The position numbers and the translations under genes were made by a program. The notes under the pieces were generated by a model that ran no database searches, was not told the origin of the DNA, and worked only from the letters and a program-made list of their open reading frames with translations. From NCBI GenBank assembly GCA_015068135.1, contig SVLB01000031.1, forward strand, positions 1 to 34,356: DNA of 34,356 nt. Reading direction: 5' to 3'. Below are positions 6,063-15,605 of this stretch, in pieces. The first letter of the stretch is position 1. Each line of letters opens with the position of its first letter. Origin of the DNA: Oscillospiraceae bacterium. GTDB lineage: Bacteria; Bacillota; Clostridia; Oscillospirales; Oscillospiraceae.

Positions 6063-7826
6063 ATGGCATTTGATGCAATGTTTTTGTCTGCGGTCTTGGC
6101 GGAGATCCGGGAATCTGCCCTGGGGGGACGGATCGAAAAGATCCACCAGCCCAGCCGGGATTCTGTGATCCTCCACCTCAAGGGTCGGGAAAACCGCCAA
6201 AAGCTGCTGTTCGCCGTGAACCCAACGGCCCCACGGCTTCATTTTACGGGTGCCAGTCCGGAGAATCCCCCGGAGCCGCCCATGTTCTGTATGCTTCTGC
6301 GCAAGCATCTGTCCGGGGCAAGGCTGGCAGAGATCGCTCAGCTTCCCATGGAGCGTATGGCGGAATTTACCTTTGACTGTATTGACGAAATGGGCGATCC
6401 CGTGCAGAAAAAGCTGGTAGCAGAGCTGATGGGCCGCACCTGCAATCTGTATCTTTTGGGTCCTGACGGACGGATACTGGACTGTCTGCGCCGGGTGGGC
6501 ATCGATGAGAGCAAGCGCCCTGCTCTGCCGGGCCTTTACTACCAGCCCCCGGAGCCTATGGAAAAGCAGGATCCCCGGGAGATGACTCGGGAAGATTATG
6601 TAAACCTATTAACGGGACCCGGTGCCGATCTGCTGGCAGACCGGCTCATGGACTGCCTGGGCGGTCTGTCTCCCCTGGTCTGCCGGGAGGCGGCGCTGTA
6701 TGCCGCCGGTTCTGTGGATGCCCGGATAGAGGCCCTTTCCCCGGAAACTGCGGGAGAGCGGCTGGGGCTGTTCTTTACGGAGCACGGAAAGCATCCCGCG
6801 CCTTATTATTACTGCGCTCCCGACGGCACTCCCAAGCAGTTTGCCTTCTGCCCCATCCGTCAGTACGGTCAATATCTGCAGGCGCAGACCTTTGGCGGAC
6901 TGTTGGACGAGTTTTACACTGTCCGGGACCGGAAGGATGCCATGCGGCAAAAAAGCCAGGCAGTGCGCAAGACCGTGCAAAATCTCTGCCAGCGGATCAG
7001 CAAAAAGCTGGCCATCCAGGAAAAGGAGCTCACCGCCACCTACGACCGGGAGCGGCTGCGCCAGCTGGGAGATATCCTCACCGCCAATATCCACCGGATC
7101 ACCAAGGGGCAGACCTTTGTGGATGTGGAGGATTTTTACGATGAGAATATGTCCACGATCCGTGTGGAATTGTCCCCGCTGCTGTCACCTCAACAGAATG
7201 CGGCAAAGTTCTACAAGGACTACACCCGTATGAAAAACGCGGAAAAAGAGCTGACCCGGCAGCTGCAGCTGGGACGGGACGAGCTGCAATATTTGCAAAG
7301 CGTTCTGGAGGAGCTGAACCGGGCGCAGACTGAGGCGGAGCTGGAAGAAATACGCAGAGAACTGCAGGAGCAGGGCTATGTGAAGGCCGATGCCGGCAGG
7401 AAACGCCCCAAGCAGGGAAAGCTTTCCCCCATGCGCTTTGAATCCACCGATGGATACCCCATTTATGTAGGGCGGAACAATCAGCAAAATGATGAGCTGA
7501 CCTTCCGCCTTGCCCGCAAGGATGATATTTGGTGCCACGCCTCCAAGGTCCACGGCTCCCATGTGATCATCTCCTGCGGCGGCACCCAGCCCCCGGATGA
7601 CACAGTGACCCAGGCGGCCCAGCTGGCGGCCTACTATTCTGAGGCTGGCAGCGGTCAGAATGTGGCTGTGGATGTGACCCCCGTAAAGCAAGTAAAAAAG
7701 ACCCCGGGCAGCAAGCCCGGTATGGTGATCTACCACACCTATAAAACGGTGATTGCCAACCCCTATCAGGACATTGTAGTAGATGCCCTGAATGCAGAGA
7801 AAAAGGATACCGGAGAGGATGAATAA
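6063..7826 (+). CDS. rqcH: RqcH (NFACT family, ribosome quality control)
   Basis: The 587-residue protein has the NFACT layout: NFACT-N from residue 1 (MAFDAMFLSAVLAEIRESAL and GGRIEKIHQP), a helical coiled-coil middle (about 290-440), and a C-terminal NFACT-R domain with DDIWCHASKVHGSHVII at about 490-506. RqcH binds obstructed 50S subunits carrying peptidyl-tRNA and adds C-terminal alanine tails. It was earlier annotated as a fibronectin-binding protein. AAGGAGG precedes the start. Upstream Mini-RNase III makes this a small RNA and ribosome maintenance operon. The stop codon overlaps the start region of the next gene. Confidence 0.93.
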   Translation: MAFDAMFLSAVLAEIRESALGGRIEKIHQPSRDSVILHLKGRENRQKLLFAVNPTAPRLHFTGASPENPPEPPMFCMLLRKHLSGARLAEIAQLPMERMAEFTFDCIDEMGDPVQKKLVAELMGRTCNLYLLGPDGRILDCLRRVGIDESKRPALPGLYYQPPEPMEKQDPREMTREDYVNLLTGPGADLLADRLMDCLGGLSPLVCREAALYAAGSVDARIEALSPETAGERLGLFFTEHGKHPAPYYYCAPDGTPKQFAFCPIRQYGQYLQAQTFGGLLDEFYTVRDRKDAMRQKSQAVRKTVQNLCQRISKKLAIQEKELTATYDRERLRQLGDILTANIHRITKGQTFVDVEDFYDENMSTIRVELSPLLSPQQNAAKFYKDYTRMKNAEKELTRQLQLGRDELQYLQSVLEELNRAQTEAELEEIRRELQEQGYVKADAGRKRPKQGKLSPMRFESTDGYPIYVGRNNQQNDELTFRLARKDDIWCHASKVHGSHVIISCGGTQPPDDTVTQAAQLAAYYSEAGSGQNVAVDVTPVKQVKKTPGSKPGMVIYHTYKTVIANPYQDIVVDALNAEKKDTGEDE

Positions 7827-7830
7827 AATC

Positions 7831-9432
7831 ATGATTTGTACCCATTGCGGCAAGCAGCTGCCGGACGGCGCACGGTTTTGCGCCGGCTGCGGTGCTTCCC
7901 TTGCCCCGGTTGAGACTTCGGAGGAGGAGATCCTCTCTGGACTTTCCTCCCTGGAACAGCCCACCCAGGCCCCCGACGACTTTGACGCAGAGCTTGCCGC
8001 CATCCGGGCGGTTTTGAATGATCCGGCGCCTCTGACCCCGGAAGTGCCTGAAGAAGAATACGAAGAAGCCTACGAAGAGGCACCGCCCAAAAAGAGCAGG
8101 AAGGGGCTGATCATCGCCCTTTCTGCCCTGATCACAGCCATTGTGCTGGGTGTGGGCGGCTGGCTCATTTACAGCCATCTGCAAACTGCCTCCCAGTACG
8201 ACGAGGCCTGCGCCCTGCGGAATCAGGGATATCTGGAAGATGCGCTGGATGCCTTTGAACAGCTGGACGATTATGAAGACAGTCAGAGCCAGGCCTGGGA
8301 GCTTTCCGAGATACTGGAGGCAGAATCCGCCCTGAAATGGCAGGAATATGACCGGGCCATTGGGATTTTGGAGCCTATGCGGTATGTCCCGGAAGCGGGT
8401 CCCCTGCTGGAGGATGCCTACCGGATGCGGGATTATCACAATGCTTTGGATTATCTGGAATCCGGCGACTATGACCAAGCGCGGGAAGCCTTTTTCGCCC
8501 TGGGGGACTACCTGGACAGTAAGGACTATGCTGAAACCAAGGTCACCTACCTCCAGGCCCAGGCAGAGGCGGAGCAAGCGGAAGCTGCCCAGTCTGCTGA
8601 AGGATATTTGCAGGCCGGTCAGCGGTTTTTGACTCTCAATGACTACGAGGACGCCCAAGTCCTTGCATCTGATTGCTATTTGCAGGCAGCACTGCTGTAT
8701 CTTGCCGCCGGGGATGCGGAAGCCGCCCAGGCTTGCACCGCCGCCATGTCCCAGGCCGATCAGAAGACCTTTACTGCACAGTTTAACCAAACCTATGCCG
8801 ACGAGGACCTTTTGAAAGCCTGGAATTCTGCCCTGATCCTTCGCTCCGAGCTGTCCCAAAAGGGAAGCTACAACTATTCCGAGGAATACACCGCCCTGGA
8901 AGCCTACCTGGAACGGGACGTACTGGACAGCAAGCTCGAAACCTCCTTTGCAGACTATATGGAGCTTCTGGAAAAACAGCAGGCCCTGGTCAATTACGAC
9001 GGCACCGTATCTAAGTACGTAGACTGGCTGAAGCTGGAATACGATCGGGTCACGCTGGTGGAAACGCTTATTGAAAAATACGATATTTTGGCAAAAACGC
9101 CCAAACTGCAGTCCCACTATCTGAGCCAGGGCAAGGTCATCGCCGCCTACTGTCAGATCGAGGAGAGCATCCAAAAGCAGCTGATGAAGGTCAGTGCCTC
9201 CCAAAACACGGACGGCAGCTACTATGTACCCTATAAAAATGACACAGGCATCGCCTACACGCTGGTATATACCCAGTATTTCTATTCCGGCGGGCTGCTT
9301 GTGAAGCAGGATTCCCATACAGTGGAGCTTTCTGCCGGAGAATCTGTGAAGATCCCTGTGGTATTCCCGGAGGACAGCGACAGCTGGGATTCCTGGCGGT
9401 CCGGCTACAGCTATTCCGACCTAAAGCTATAA
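7831..9432 (+). CDS. zinc-ribbon membrane protein with TPR-like repeats
   Basis: The 533-residue protein begins with a zinc ribbon (C3, C6, C17, C20). An acidic linker follows, then a single transmembrane segment (about 91-114) preceded by a KKSRK stop signal. A long extracellular part is rich in Tyr, Ala and acidic residues and has degenerate TPR-like units such as ALDAFEQLDDYEDSQSQAWE and QAREAFFALGDYLDSKDYAE. The final 60 residues look beta-rich. Such zinc-ribbon plus TM plus repeat proteins are common and poorly characterised in Clostridia. The ATG at 7831 is preferred because the family usually begins M-x-C-x-x-C; ATG 7819 is possible, but GGAGAGG at 7812 lies too close. Confidence 0.75.
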   Translation: MICTHCGKQLPDGARFCAGCGASLAPVETSEEEILSGLSSLEQPTQAPDDFDAELAAIRAVLNDPAPLTPEVPEEEYEEAYEEAPPKKSRKGLIIALSALITAIVLGVGGWLIYSHLQTASQYDEACALRNQGYLEDALDAFEQLDDYEDSQSQAWELSEILEAESALKWQEYDRAIGILEPMRYVPEAGPLLEDAYRMRDYHNALDYLESGDYDQAREAFFALGDYLDSKDYAETKVTYLQAQAEAEQAEAAQSAEGYLQAGQRFLTLNDYEDAQVLASDCYLQAALLYLAAGDAEAAQACTAAMSQADQKTFTAQFNQTYADEDLLKAWNSALILRSELSQKGSYNYSEEYTALEAYLERDVLDSKLETSFADYMELLEKQQALVNYDGTVSKYVDWLKLEYDRVTLVETLIEKYDILAKTPKLQSHYLSQGKVIAAYCQIEESIQKQLMKVSASQNTDGSYYVPYKNDTGIAYTLVYTQYFYSGGLLVKQDSHTVELSAGESVKIPVVFPEDSDSWDSWRSGYSYSDLKL

Positions 9433-9442
9433 CGCTTTTATA

Positions 9443-9482
9443 AAAAAGTGACACCCCGTTTGAACGGGGTGCCACTTTTTTA
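9443..9482. terminator. bidirectional intrinsic terminator
   Basis: AAAAAGTG-CACCCCGTT pairs with AACGGGGTG-CACTTTTT around a TG loop, with A/T runs on both sides. It sits between the convergent zinc-ribbon gene (+) and khpB (-) and can serve both. Confidence 0.9.
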
Positions 9483-9494
9483 TTTATTACCGTT

Positions 9495-10361
9495 TTATCT
9501 TACGTACTCAATGACCACCCGGCGGTTGGGCTCGGTGCCCACGGAATAGGTGGTGATCTTGTCCATATCCTGCAGGGCGGCATGGATCACATGGCGCTCG
9601 TAGGCATTCATGGGCTCCAGGGTGGTGCGGCGGCGAGCCTTCAGCACCTGCTGGGCCTTCTTCTGTGCGTAGCGGCACAGGGAGTCCTCACGCTTGCGGC
9701 GGTATTCCTCGGCATCCACATTGATGCGGATATGACCCTCCACAGTCCGGCCCACGGAGTAATTGGCCAGGTGCTGCAAAGCATCCAGGGTATCGCCCCG
9801 ACGGCCGATGAGATAGCCCAGATCCTCGCCCACCAGCTCTACATGATAGGTAGTATCGTCGATCTTCTCGGCATGGGGTACAGCCTGAGAGCCCATATGC
9901 TCCAAAAGTCCCTTCAGGAATACCTCGATCTTCTGTTCCACACTGCCCTCAGCAGCGGGGGCATAGACCTTAGGCTCAGCCTTGGGTTTGGGTTCTGCCT
10001 TGGGCTTGGGCGCTTCCTTCTTAGGCTCGGGCTTGGTCTCATGCTTGACTTCCGCCTTGGGGGCCTCCTTGGGAGCCTGGGGCTTGGGAGCCTCCACCTG
10101 GGGCTCAGCCTTAGGGGCTTCCTTCTTCTTGGGCTTGGAACGGGAAGCGCTGCCCAAAGCGCTCTTTACAGGCTCTACGGGATCGGGTACCTCATAGGTC
10201 ACCTCGATCACCGCAGGAGAAGAGCCGAAGCCCAAAAAGCCGGACTTTTCCCGGGCGATCAGGGTCACCTGAACCTGATCCCGCTCCAGGCCCAGCTGGG
10301 TCAGGGCACTTTGGGTAGCCAGCTCCATATTTTTACCGGTTACACGAATGGTCTTTTCCAT
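9495..10361 (-). CDS. khpB: KhpB / Jag RNA-binding protein (SpoIIIJ-associated)
   Basis: The 288-residue protein has an N-terminal Jag_N domain (about 1-55, ending GFLGFGSSPAVIEVTYE), a Lys/Pro/Glu/Ala-rich linker (about 60-140), a KH domain with the GRRG loop in YLIGRRGDTLDALQHL, and a C-terminal R3H domain with YERHVIH. Jag/KhpB binds RNA, in other Firmicutes together with KhpA, and affects cell elongation and division. It starts 5 bases after the yidC stop in the usual yidC-jag order. The linker of repeated KEAPK/KPKAEP units is longer than in many homologues and is probably disordered. Confidence 0.93.
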   Translation of the reverse strand: MEKTIRVTGKNMELATQSALTQLGLERDQVQVTLIAREKSGFLGFGSSPAVIEVTYEVPDPVEPVKSALGSASRSKPKKKEAPKAEPQVEAPKPQAPKEAPKAEVKHETKPEPKKEAPKPKAEPKPKAEPKVYAPAAEGSVEQKIEVFLKGLLEHMGSQAVPHAEKIDDTTYHVELVGEDLGYLIGRRGDTLDALQHLANYSVGRTVEGHIRINVDAEEYRRKREDSLCRYAQKKAQQVLKARRRTTLEPMNAYERHVIHAALQDMDKITTYSVGTEPNRRVVIEYVR

Positions 10362-10366
10362 AGTCT

Positions 10367-11605
10367 TTATTCCTCCGTTTTTTCACCGCTGTACCGCTGG
10401 GCATTGTAAGCACGGCCCTTGGCAAAGGGACGGTCAGAAATGCCGGACATAGGTGCATCCCCCTTGGGGGCCTCTTCTTCAAAAATGCCCTTCTTGGCAT
10501 TGTATTCTCTCTTGGCGGCGGCCTTTGCGGCCTCCTCTTCCCGCTGCTTATTCTGCTGCAGCTTCTTCTTGCTGGTGTTCTGGGTAATGCCGTCGGGGTT
10601 GGCGGCACGGCGCTCAGCACGGATCCGCTCCCGCTCCAGCTCCGCTTCCTCCTCCATGAGGGCCTTACGCAGCTTGGAGGCATCCTCCTCGTCATAGATC
10701 TTACGGTACCGCTTGGTCAGGATCACGTCGATGATGATGGTGGCAACGCCGCCGGCCAGCCAGTAAAGGCTCATGGCAGAGGGCATGCTGAAGCCGATCC
10801 ACAGAGACATCAGGGGCATCATATACATCATGGTCTTGCCGGTGCTGTTAGCCTGGGAATTCTTGGCCGCCTCGGGGTCACGGATACCCTTTTCGTTGGT
10901 GACCACGGAGTTGTTCATCAGCTTATTGACCAGCATGGACAGCAAAGAGCTGCCTGCAGAGCCCAAAACGATGAGCAGGGGGCCCACGCCGTTGGACCAA
11001 TTGGTCCAGAACTTGCCGGTAAACAGGTCAGAAAGGTCGGGGTCAGCACCCAGGTTGATGCCCAGGAAGGTAAAGTCCAGACCCTGCAGGGTGTCGGCAT
11101 TGACCTTCAGTGCTTCCAGGGCTGTCCGATAGGCTTCGGGGTTTTCATTAATGGCCGCGGCAGTCTTGATCTGGGCGAAAGCATCCTTGGCATTCACTCC
11201 CACGGCGGAAATGATCCCCTCGATCACATCGCCGGACTCGTGAAGCAGATACTCGATGGGCTCACGGACGACCGTATACAGCGGGAACATGATCAGCAGG
11301 GGAACCAGGCTCCACAGACAGCCGGCGCCCATAGAAACGCCTTCCTCTTTATAAAGCTGCTGCAGGGCCATAGCCTGCTTTTCCCGGTCATTGGCATATT
11401 TTTTTTGCAGAAATTGGACCTGAGGGGTCAGACGGGACATCTTCATAGTGCTCTTCTTACTCTTTGCAGTGGTAGGAAGGAGTACAAAACGAATGATAAA
11501 GGCAAAAATGATCAGAGCCCAGCCATAGCTGCTGGTGAATCGGTACAGATACTCCAGCAGGTAGCCAAAGGGCACCTGGATCACGTCCCAAATAGATAAG
11601 AACAT
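10367..11605 (-). CDS. yidC: YidC/Oxa1 family membrane insertase
   Basis: The 412-residue protein begins MFLSIWDVIQVPFGYLLEYL, followed by the family core YGWALIIFAFIIRFVLLPTT, KMSRLTPQVQFLQKKYANDREKQ and a cytoplasmic hairpin. Further transmembrane segments lie around MFPLYTVVREPIEYLL, the central GVGPLLIVLGSAGSS and the C-terminal IGFSMPSAMSLYW. The tail is long, basic and acidic. YidC inserts membrane proteins alone or with SecYEG. The start at 11605 is fixed by TAGGAGGAT; the frame upstream is open only because it translates the inserted element between yidD and yidC. It has an extra internal stretch of about 100 residues between the early hydrophobic segments compared with short Bacillus forms. 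Confidence 0.93.
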   Translation of the reverse strand: MFLSIWDVIQVPFGYLLEYLYRFTSSYGWALIIFAFIIRFVLLPTTAKSKKSTMKMSRLTPQVQFLQKKYANDREKQAMALQQLYKEEGVSMGAGCLWSLVPLLIMFPLYTVVREPIEYLLHESGDVIEGIISAVGVNAKDAFAQIKTAAAINENPEAYRTALEALKVNADTLQGLDFTFLGINLGADPDLSDLFTGKFWTNWSNGVGPLLIVLGSAGSSLLSMLVNKLMNNSVVTNEKGIRDPEAAKNSQANSTGKTMMYMMPLMSLWIGFSMPSAMSLYWLAGGVATIIIDVILTKRYRKIYDEEDASKLRKALMEEEAELERERIRAERRAANPDGITQNTSKKKLQQNKQREEEAAKAAAKREYNAKKGIFEEEAPKGDAPMSGISDRPFAKGRAYNAQRYSGEKTEE

Positions 11606-11618
11606 TGCATATCCTCCT

Positions 11619-11903
11619 AAGGAAGCCGAGGGGAGTCGAACGCCGACAGCCCCACAGCGGCACTTTTTTGAATTTTTCTTATTCTTCTCGGCTTGCGCCA
11701 GCAAGCCTTCGCCAGCTGCGCAAAAATCCAAAGCAAGCCCCCTCGCTGTGGGGTGCTGCGCAGTTTTCGGAGAGCCGCTTTTCGGCAAGACAAGAAAAAT
11801 CACGAAGGGAATACCCCGTTGGTATTTTCGAGGGATTTTCCGCAGTATTGGCGGAAAGCGGCCTCCGAAAACCTATCGGCGTTCAACTCCCCTCGGCTTA
11901 AGG
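11619..11903. mobile_element. MITE-like element with 24-bp terminal inverted repeats
   Basis: The left end 11623-11646 (AAGCCGAGGGGAGTCGAACG...) and the right end 11876-11899 are inverted copies differing at one of 24 positions. The 277-bp element is flanked by a direct AAGG (11619-11622 and 11900-11903), consistent with a 4-bp target duplication. It encodes no convincing protein. The interior has nested inverted repeats: CCCCACAGCG (11651-11660) with CGCTGTGGGG, GTTTTCGGAG with CTCCGAAAAC, GGCTTGC/GCAAGCC, AATACC/GGTATT and TTTCCGC/GCGGAAA. It fills the yidD-yidC gap, and its right end supplies two of the three bases of the yidD stop codon. Confidence 0.8.
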
Positions 11904-12110
11904 CACAGGGTCGTAGTGATCTCCCTTGTAGAAGGGATGACAGCGCAGTAATCTTCGCAGGGCAAGCCATCCACCCTTTAACGCCCCGTATTTACTGATG
12001 GCTTCATAGGCGTACTGAGAGCAGGTCGGGGTGAACCGACAGCTGGGGGGAGTGTTTAGGGATATTTTCCGCCGATAAAAGCGGATCAAGGCAAGCATCA
12101 GGCGTTTCAT
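11898..12110 (-). CDS. yidD: membrane protein insertion efficiency factor YidD
   Basis: The 70-residue basic protein has the YidD signature: RFYRRKIS at the N-terminus, [19 protein letters not shown] with two conserved cysteines, [19 protein letters not shown] and a final YDPVP. It is thought to bind the inner membrane face and assist YidC. Its ATG overlaps the rnpA stop (ATGA). The stop codon TAA is made from one base of the duplicated target site and two bases of the inverted-repeat element, so the insertion defines the exact C-terminus. Many homologues carry a few more residues after DPVP. Confidence 0.92.
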   Translation of the reverse strand: MKRLMLALIRFYRRKISLNTPPSCRFTPTCSQYAYEAISKYGALKGGWLALRRLLRCHPFYKGDHYDPVP

Positions 12111-12445
12111 AGGGCCTCCAAAATTCCGGCCTTGGCCGCCAGTGCCAGATATGCTGCTGTGAGTTTTTGGAAGTCGGCTTCAATACTGCGGCTTCTGGCA
12201 ACCACCACGATATCCCACCCCGGGGTAAACCGCTCCTCATTTAAGCGGTAAATTTCCCGGAACCGGCGGCGTACACGGTTGCGCACCACGGCCTTACCCA
12301 GCTTTTTACCAACGGTCACGCCCACCCGATTGGCGGCGCTGCGATTGGGCCGGGCATATAGCACCAGATACCCATTGGCAAGACCCTTGGTATGGTAAAG
12401 CCGCTGAAAAACATGATTCAGCTTCAGGCTGCTTGAAAACTTCAT
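12107..12445 (-). CDS. rnpA: ribonuclease P protein component
   Basis: The 112-residue basic protein carries the RNase P protein signature [18 protein letters not shown] (RNR motif about 55-65) and the N-terminal substrate cleft region [13 protein letters not shown]. It binds the RNase P RNA and helps process pre-tRNA 5' ends. The start at 12445 (MKFSSSLKL) fits family length; the open frame upstream translates an ATTGACA repeat. It lies 350 bases downstream of rpmH with a terminator-like hairpin between, so it depends on read-through or on its own promoter. Confidence 0.93.
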   Translation of the reverse strand: MKFSSSLKLNHVFQRLYHTKGLANGYLVLYARPNRSAANRVGVTVGKKLGKAVVRNRVRRRFREIYRLNEERFTPGWDIVVVARSRSIEADFQKLTAAYLALAAKAGILEAL

Positions 12446-12479
12446 GTGTATCCCCTTCCCGAATAAACGGAAGTCCAAA

Positions 12480-12797
12480 AAAATGCAAAATGCAAAATTG
12501 ACAATTGACAATTGACAATTGATAATTGCCAATTTATTACGCAGTTTCCGCGGAGTGCCGAAAAGGCAGATTTTTGGCTGATGGGATGAGATTTTGCTTC
12601 AAGCCAAATAAACAGCGCGCAGGAATACTTTGTGTATTTCAAGCGCTGTTTGTGCAGGATTGGAGCAAAAGATCGCCCATCAGGCGAAAAGATGCCTTTG
12701 AGGCACGGAGCCAAATAAAAAGGGAGCCGGGCGATCTTCGCCCGGCTGGACTCCCGTTTCGCCATAAGCGATCCAATACGTTTTCGTATGATCAAGC
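12480..12797. other. rpmH-rnpA gap: tandem oligonucleotide repeats and hairpins
   Basis: At 12497-12530 the hexamer ATTGAC/AATTGACA is repeated about five times (ATTGACAATTGACAATTGAC type), preceded by two AAAATGC units. At 12610-12651 AAACAGCGC pairs with GCGCTGTTT, with an inner AATAC/GTATT stem. The decamer GCCAAATAAA occurs at 12603 and again at about 12710. No convincing gene is present. The gap is long for an rpmH-rnpA junction, which is usually short. Confidence 0.6.
12711..12755 (-). terminator. terminator or attenuator behind rpmH
   Basis: On the minus strand GGGAG...CCGGGCGA pairs with TCGCCCGG...CTCCC (12722-12755) and is followed by a run read as TTTTTATTTGG. It should terminate or attenuate transcription from rpmH into rnpA. 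Confidence 0.75.
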
Positions 12798-12932
12798 TCA
12801 GGCAGACAGAACCTTGCGGCCCTTGGCACGGCGGCGGGCAAGAACCTTGCGGCCGTTGGAAGTAGCCATTCTCTTCCGGAAACCGTGAACCTTAGAACGA
12901 TGACGACGGCTGGGCTGATAGGTACGCTTCAT
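12798..12932 (-). CDS. rpmH: 50S ribosomal protein L34
   Basis: The 44-residue, very basic protein matches L34 over its whole length: it begins [20 protein letters not shown] and ends [12 protein letters not shown]. It is a component of the large ribosomal subunit. The start is preceded by ACAGGAGGTG. It is the first gene of the minus-strand rpmH-rnpA-yidD-yidC-khpB cluster. In most Firmicutes dnaA and the origin lie directly upstream of rpmH; here that place is taken by a 436-base gap and groEL. Confidence 0.97.
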   Translation of the reverse strand: MKRTYQPSRRHRSKVHGFRKRMATSNGRKVLARRRAKGRKVLSA

Positions 12933-12999
12933 TGGTGTACACCTCCTGTCACATTCACATATGCTCGACAGCCAAAAGGCCGCAGCAACACATAATTAT

Positions 13000-13054
13000 C
13001 GACTATAAGATAGTCGTACCGGTACAGTATAACAAACAAAATCCCATTGGTCAA
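13000..13054 (-). promoter_or_regulatory. rpmH promoter with palindromes at the start site
   Basis: On the minus strand a -35 TTGACC (plus 13049-13054) and a -10 TATACT (plus 13026-13031) are 17 bp apart. Directly downstream lie a perfect palindrome GTACCGGTAC (13016-13025) and an inverted repeat CGACTAT-AAG-ATAGTCG (13000-13016), so both fall at or just after the expected start of transcription. They could be an operator or a leader hairpin. Confidence 0.75.
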
Positions 13055-13078
13055 CTATTTTTTTCGTTTTTTTGGAAA

Positions 13079-13116
13079 TAACAAAGCCGCAGGCAACCCT
13101 GCGGCTTCGTTATTAA
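13079..13116. terminator. long inverted repeat, terminator-like
   Basis: AATAACAAAGCCGCAGG pairs with CCTGCGGCTTCGTTATT with one mismatch. It lies between rpmH and groEL. The flanking T-runs are modest, so it may serve as a weak or bidirectional terminator. Confidence 0.55.
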
Positions 13117-13177
13117 GAAGAGAGGAAAATGAAAAAGAAGAAAAATCACACTTTGTACTGTTATGATAATCGAGAAA

Positions 13178-13218
13178 TATTAAGATAAAAAGTGGGCAAA
13201 TATTAAGTTTGTATTAAG
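13178..13218. promoter_or_regulatory. three TATTAAG direct repeats in the rpmH-groEL gap
   Basis: TATTAAG occurs at 13178, 13201 and 13212, that is 23 and 11 bases apart, roughly whole helical turns, as in OmpR/PhoB-type binding sites. No gene starts next to it. The remainder of the 12933-13368 gap holds the rpmH leader and promoter, two hairpins and AT-rich DNA. Confidence 0.25.
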
Positions 13219-13315
13219 TTGCAGTGTAAGATGTTACGACCGGTCCGAGTCCCAACATGGATACAAAGCATTATCCGCTGTCAGGCCCTCTGCGCCCATC
13301 CTTTTGCGTTTTGTA

Positions 13316-13353
13316 CTTAAAAAAGGGACTGCTGCGCATGCAACAGTCCCTTT
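13316..13353 (-). terminator. groEL terminator
   Basis: On the minus strand AAAGGGACTG pairs with CAGTCCCTTT, followed by a T-run (TTTTTTAAG). It starts about 18 bases after the groEL stop. Confidence 0.85.
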
Positions 13354-13368
13354 CTGATATTGGGATTA

Positions 13369-15015
<1,647 letters not shown>

Positions 15016-15021
15016 CTAAAC

Positions 15022-15297
15022 TCAGTCAGTGACGATTGCCAGGACATCGTCCTGCTTCACGAACTTGTAATCCACGCCGTCAAGCTTGATCTCGTTGCCG
15101 GAGAACTTGCTCACGACGACCTTGTCGCCGGCCTTGACCAGCATCTCCACGTCCTTGGTGCCGGGGCCAACGGAAACGACCTCGTAGATAGCGGGCTTTT
15201 CCTTGTTGGTGGTGGCCAGGATGATGCCGGAAGAGGTGGTCTCCTCGGCTTCGTTCTGCTTCAGCAGAATATTGTCTGCCATAGGCTTCAGTTTCAT
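15022..15297 (-). CDS. groS: co-chaperonin GroES (Hsp10)
   Basis: The 91-residue protein begins MKLKPMADNILLKQNEAEE and has the mobile loop (ETTSSGIILATTNKEKPAI) and the roof region. It caps GroEL rings. It is the first gene of the groES-groEL operon, preceded by an AGGAAC ribosome site and, further up, the CIRCE operator. Length is typical for the family. Confidence 0.97.
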   Translation of the reverse strand: MKLKPMADNILLKQNEAEETTSSGIILATTNKEKPAIYEVVSVGPGTKDVEMLVKAGDKVVVSKFSGNEIKLDGVDYKFVKQDDVLAIVTD

Positions 15298-15353
15298 AAC
15301 AGTTCCTCCATAATCGGTATTTAGATGGCGATAAATCGCATTTATCTACAGAA

Positions 15354-15412
15354 TTAGCACTCCGAACACCTGAGTGCTAACATATAATAACCCATGCGAC
15401 CGAAAAAAGCAA
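15354..15412 (-). promoter_or_regulatory. groESL promoter with perfect CIRCE operator
   Basis: TTAGCACTC (15354-15362), nine bases and GAGTGCTAA (15372-15380) form a perfect CIRCE element, the operator of the heat-shock repressor HrcA. On the minus strand -35 TTGCTT (15407-15412) and -10 TATTAT (15384-15389) are 17 bp apart, so CIRCE overlaps the start of transcription. Confidence 0.95.
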
Positions 15413-15528
15413 GTCCTATTTGCGTATTTTTCATGAAAATTTTGTAAACCATGAAAATTCCAATTTATTGTGCCGTTTGATATGCACCCCACCCTACGAA
15501 TCCGGGGACGGCGTTCCCTGCAAATGGG

Positions 15529-15582
15529 ATTATCGGATTTTTATAAAAAATTATTGACAAACGATAATTCGGGTGCTACCAT
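15529..15582 (+). promoter_or_regulatory. promoter and possible operator of the DUF2975-XRE operon
   Basis: -35 TTGACA (15554-15559) and -10 TACCAT (15577-15582) are 17 bp apart. ATTATCG (15529-15535) and CGATAAT (15562-15568) are inverted copies on either side of the -35. They are a candidate operator for the XRE regulator encoded in the operon. The rest of 15298-15605 carries the groESL control region and short GC-rich sequence without genes. Confidence 0.6.
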
Positions 15583-15605
15583 AAAGAAAAAAGGAGGGAT
15601 TTTCC

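Noticed and set aside
11631..11645. tRNA-like T-arm (GAGTCGAACGCC) at the element end
   Set aside because: No acceptor stem, anticodon arm or CCA end fits around it; it is part of the terminal inverted repeat.
11605..11901. A plus-strand ORF of 98 codons across the MITE-like element
   Set aside because: Its frame depends on the inverted-repeat ends and lacks a ribosome site; more likely a by-product of the element.
13129..13188. A 19-codon ORF (MKKKKNHTLY...) with GAGAGGA upstream
   Set aside because: Too short and without homology or neighbours to support it; the lysine run fits AT-rich DNA by chance.
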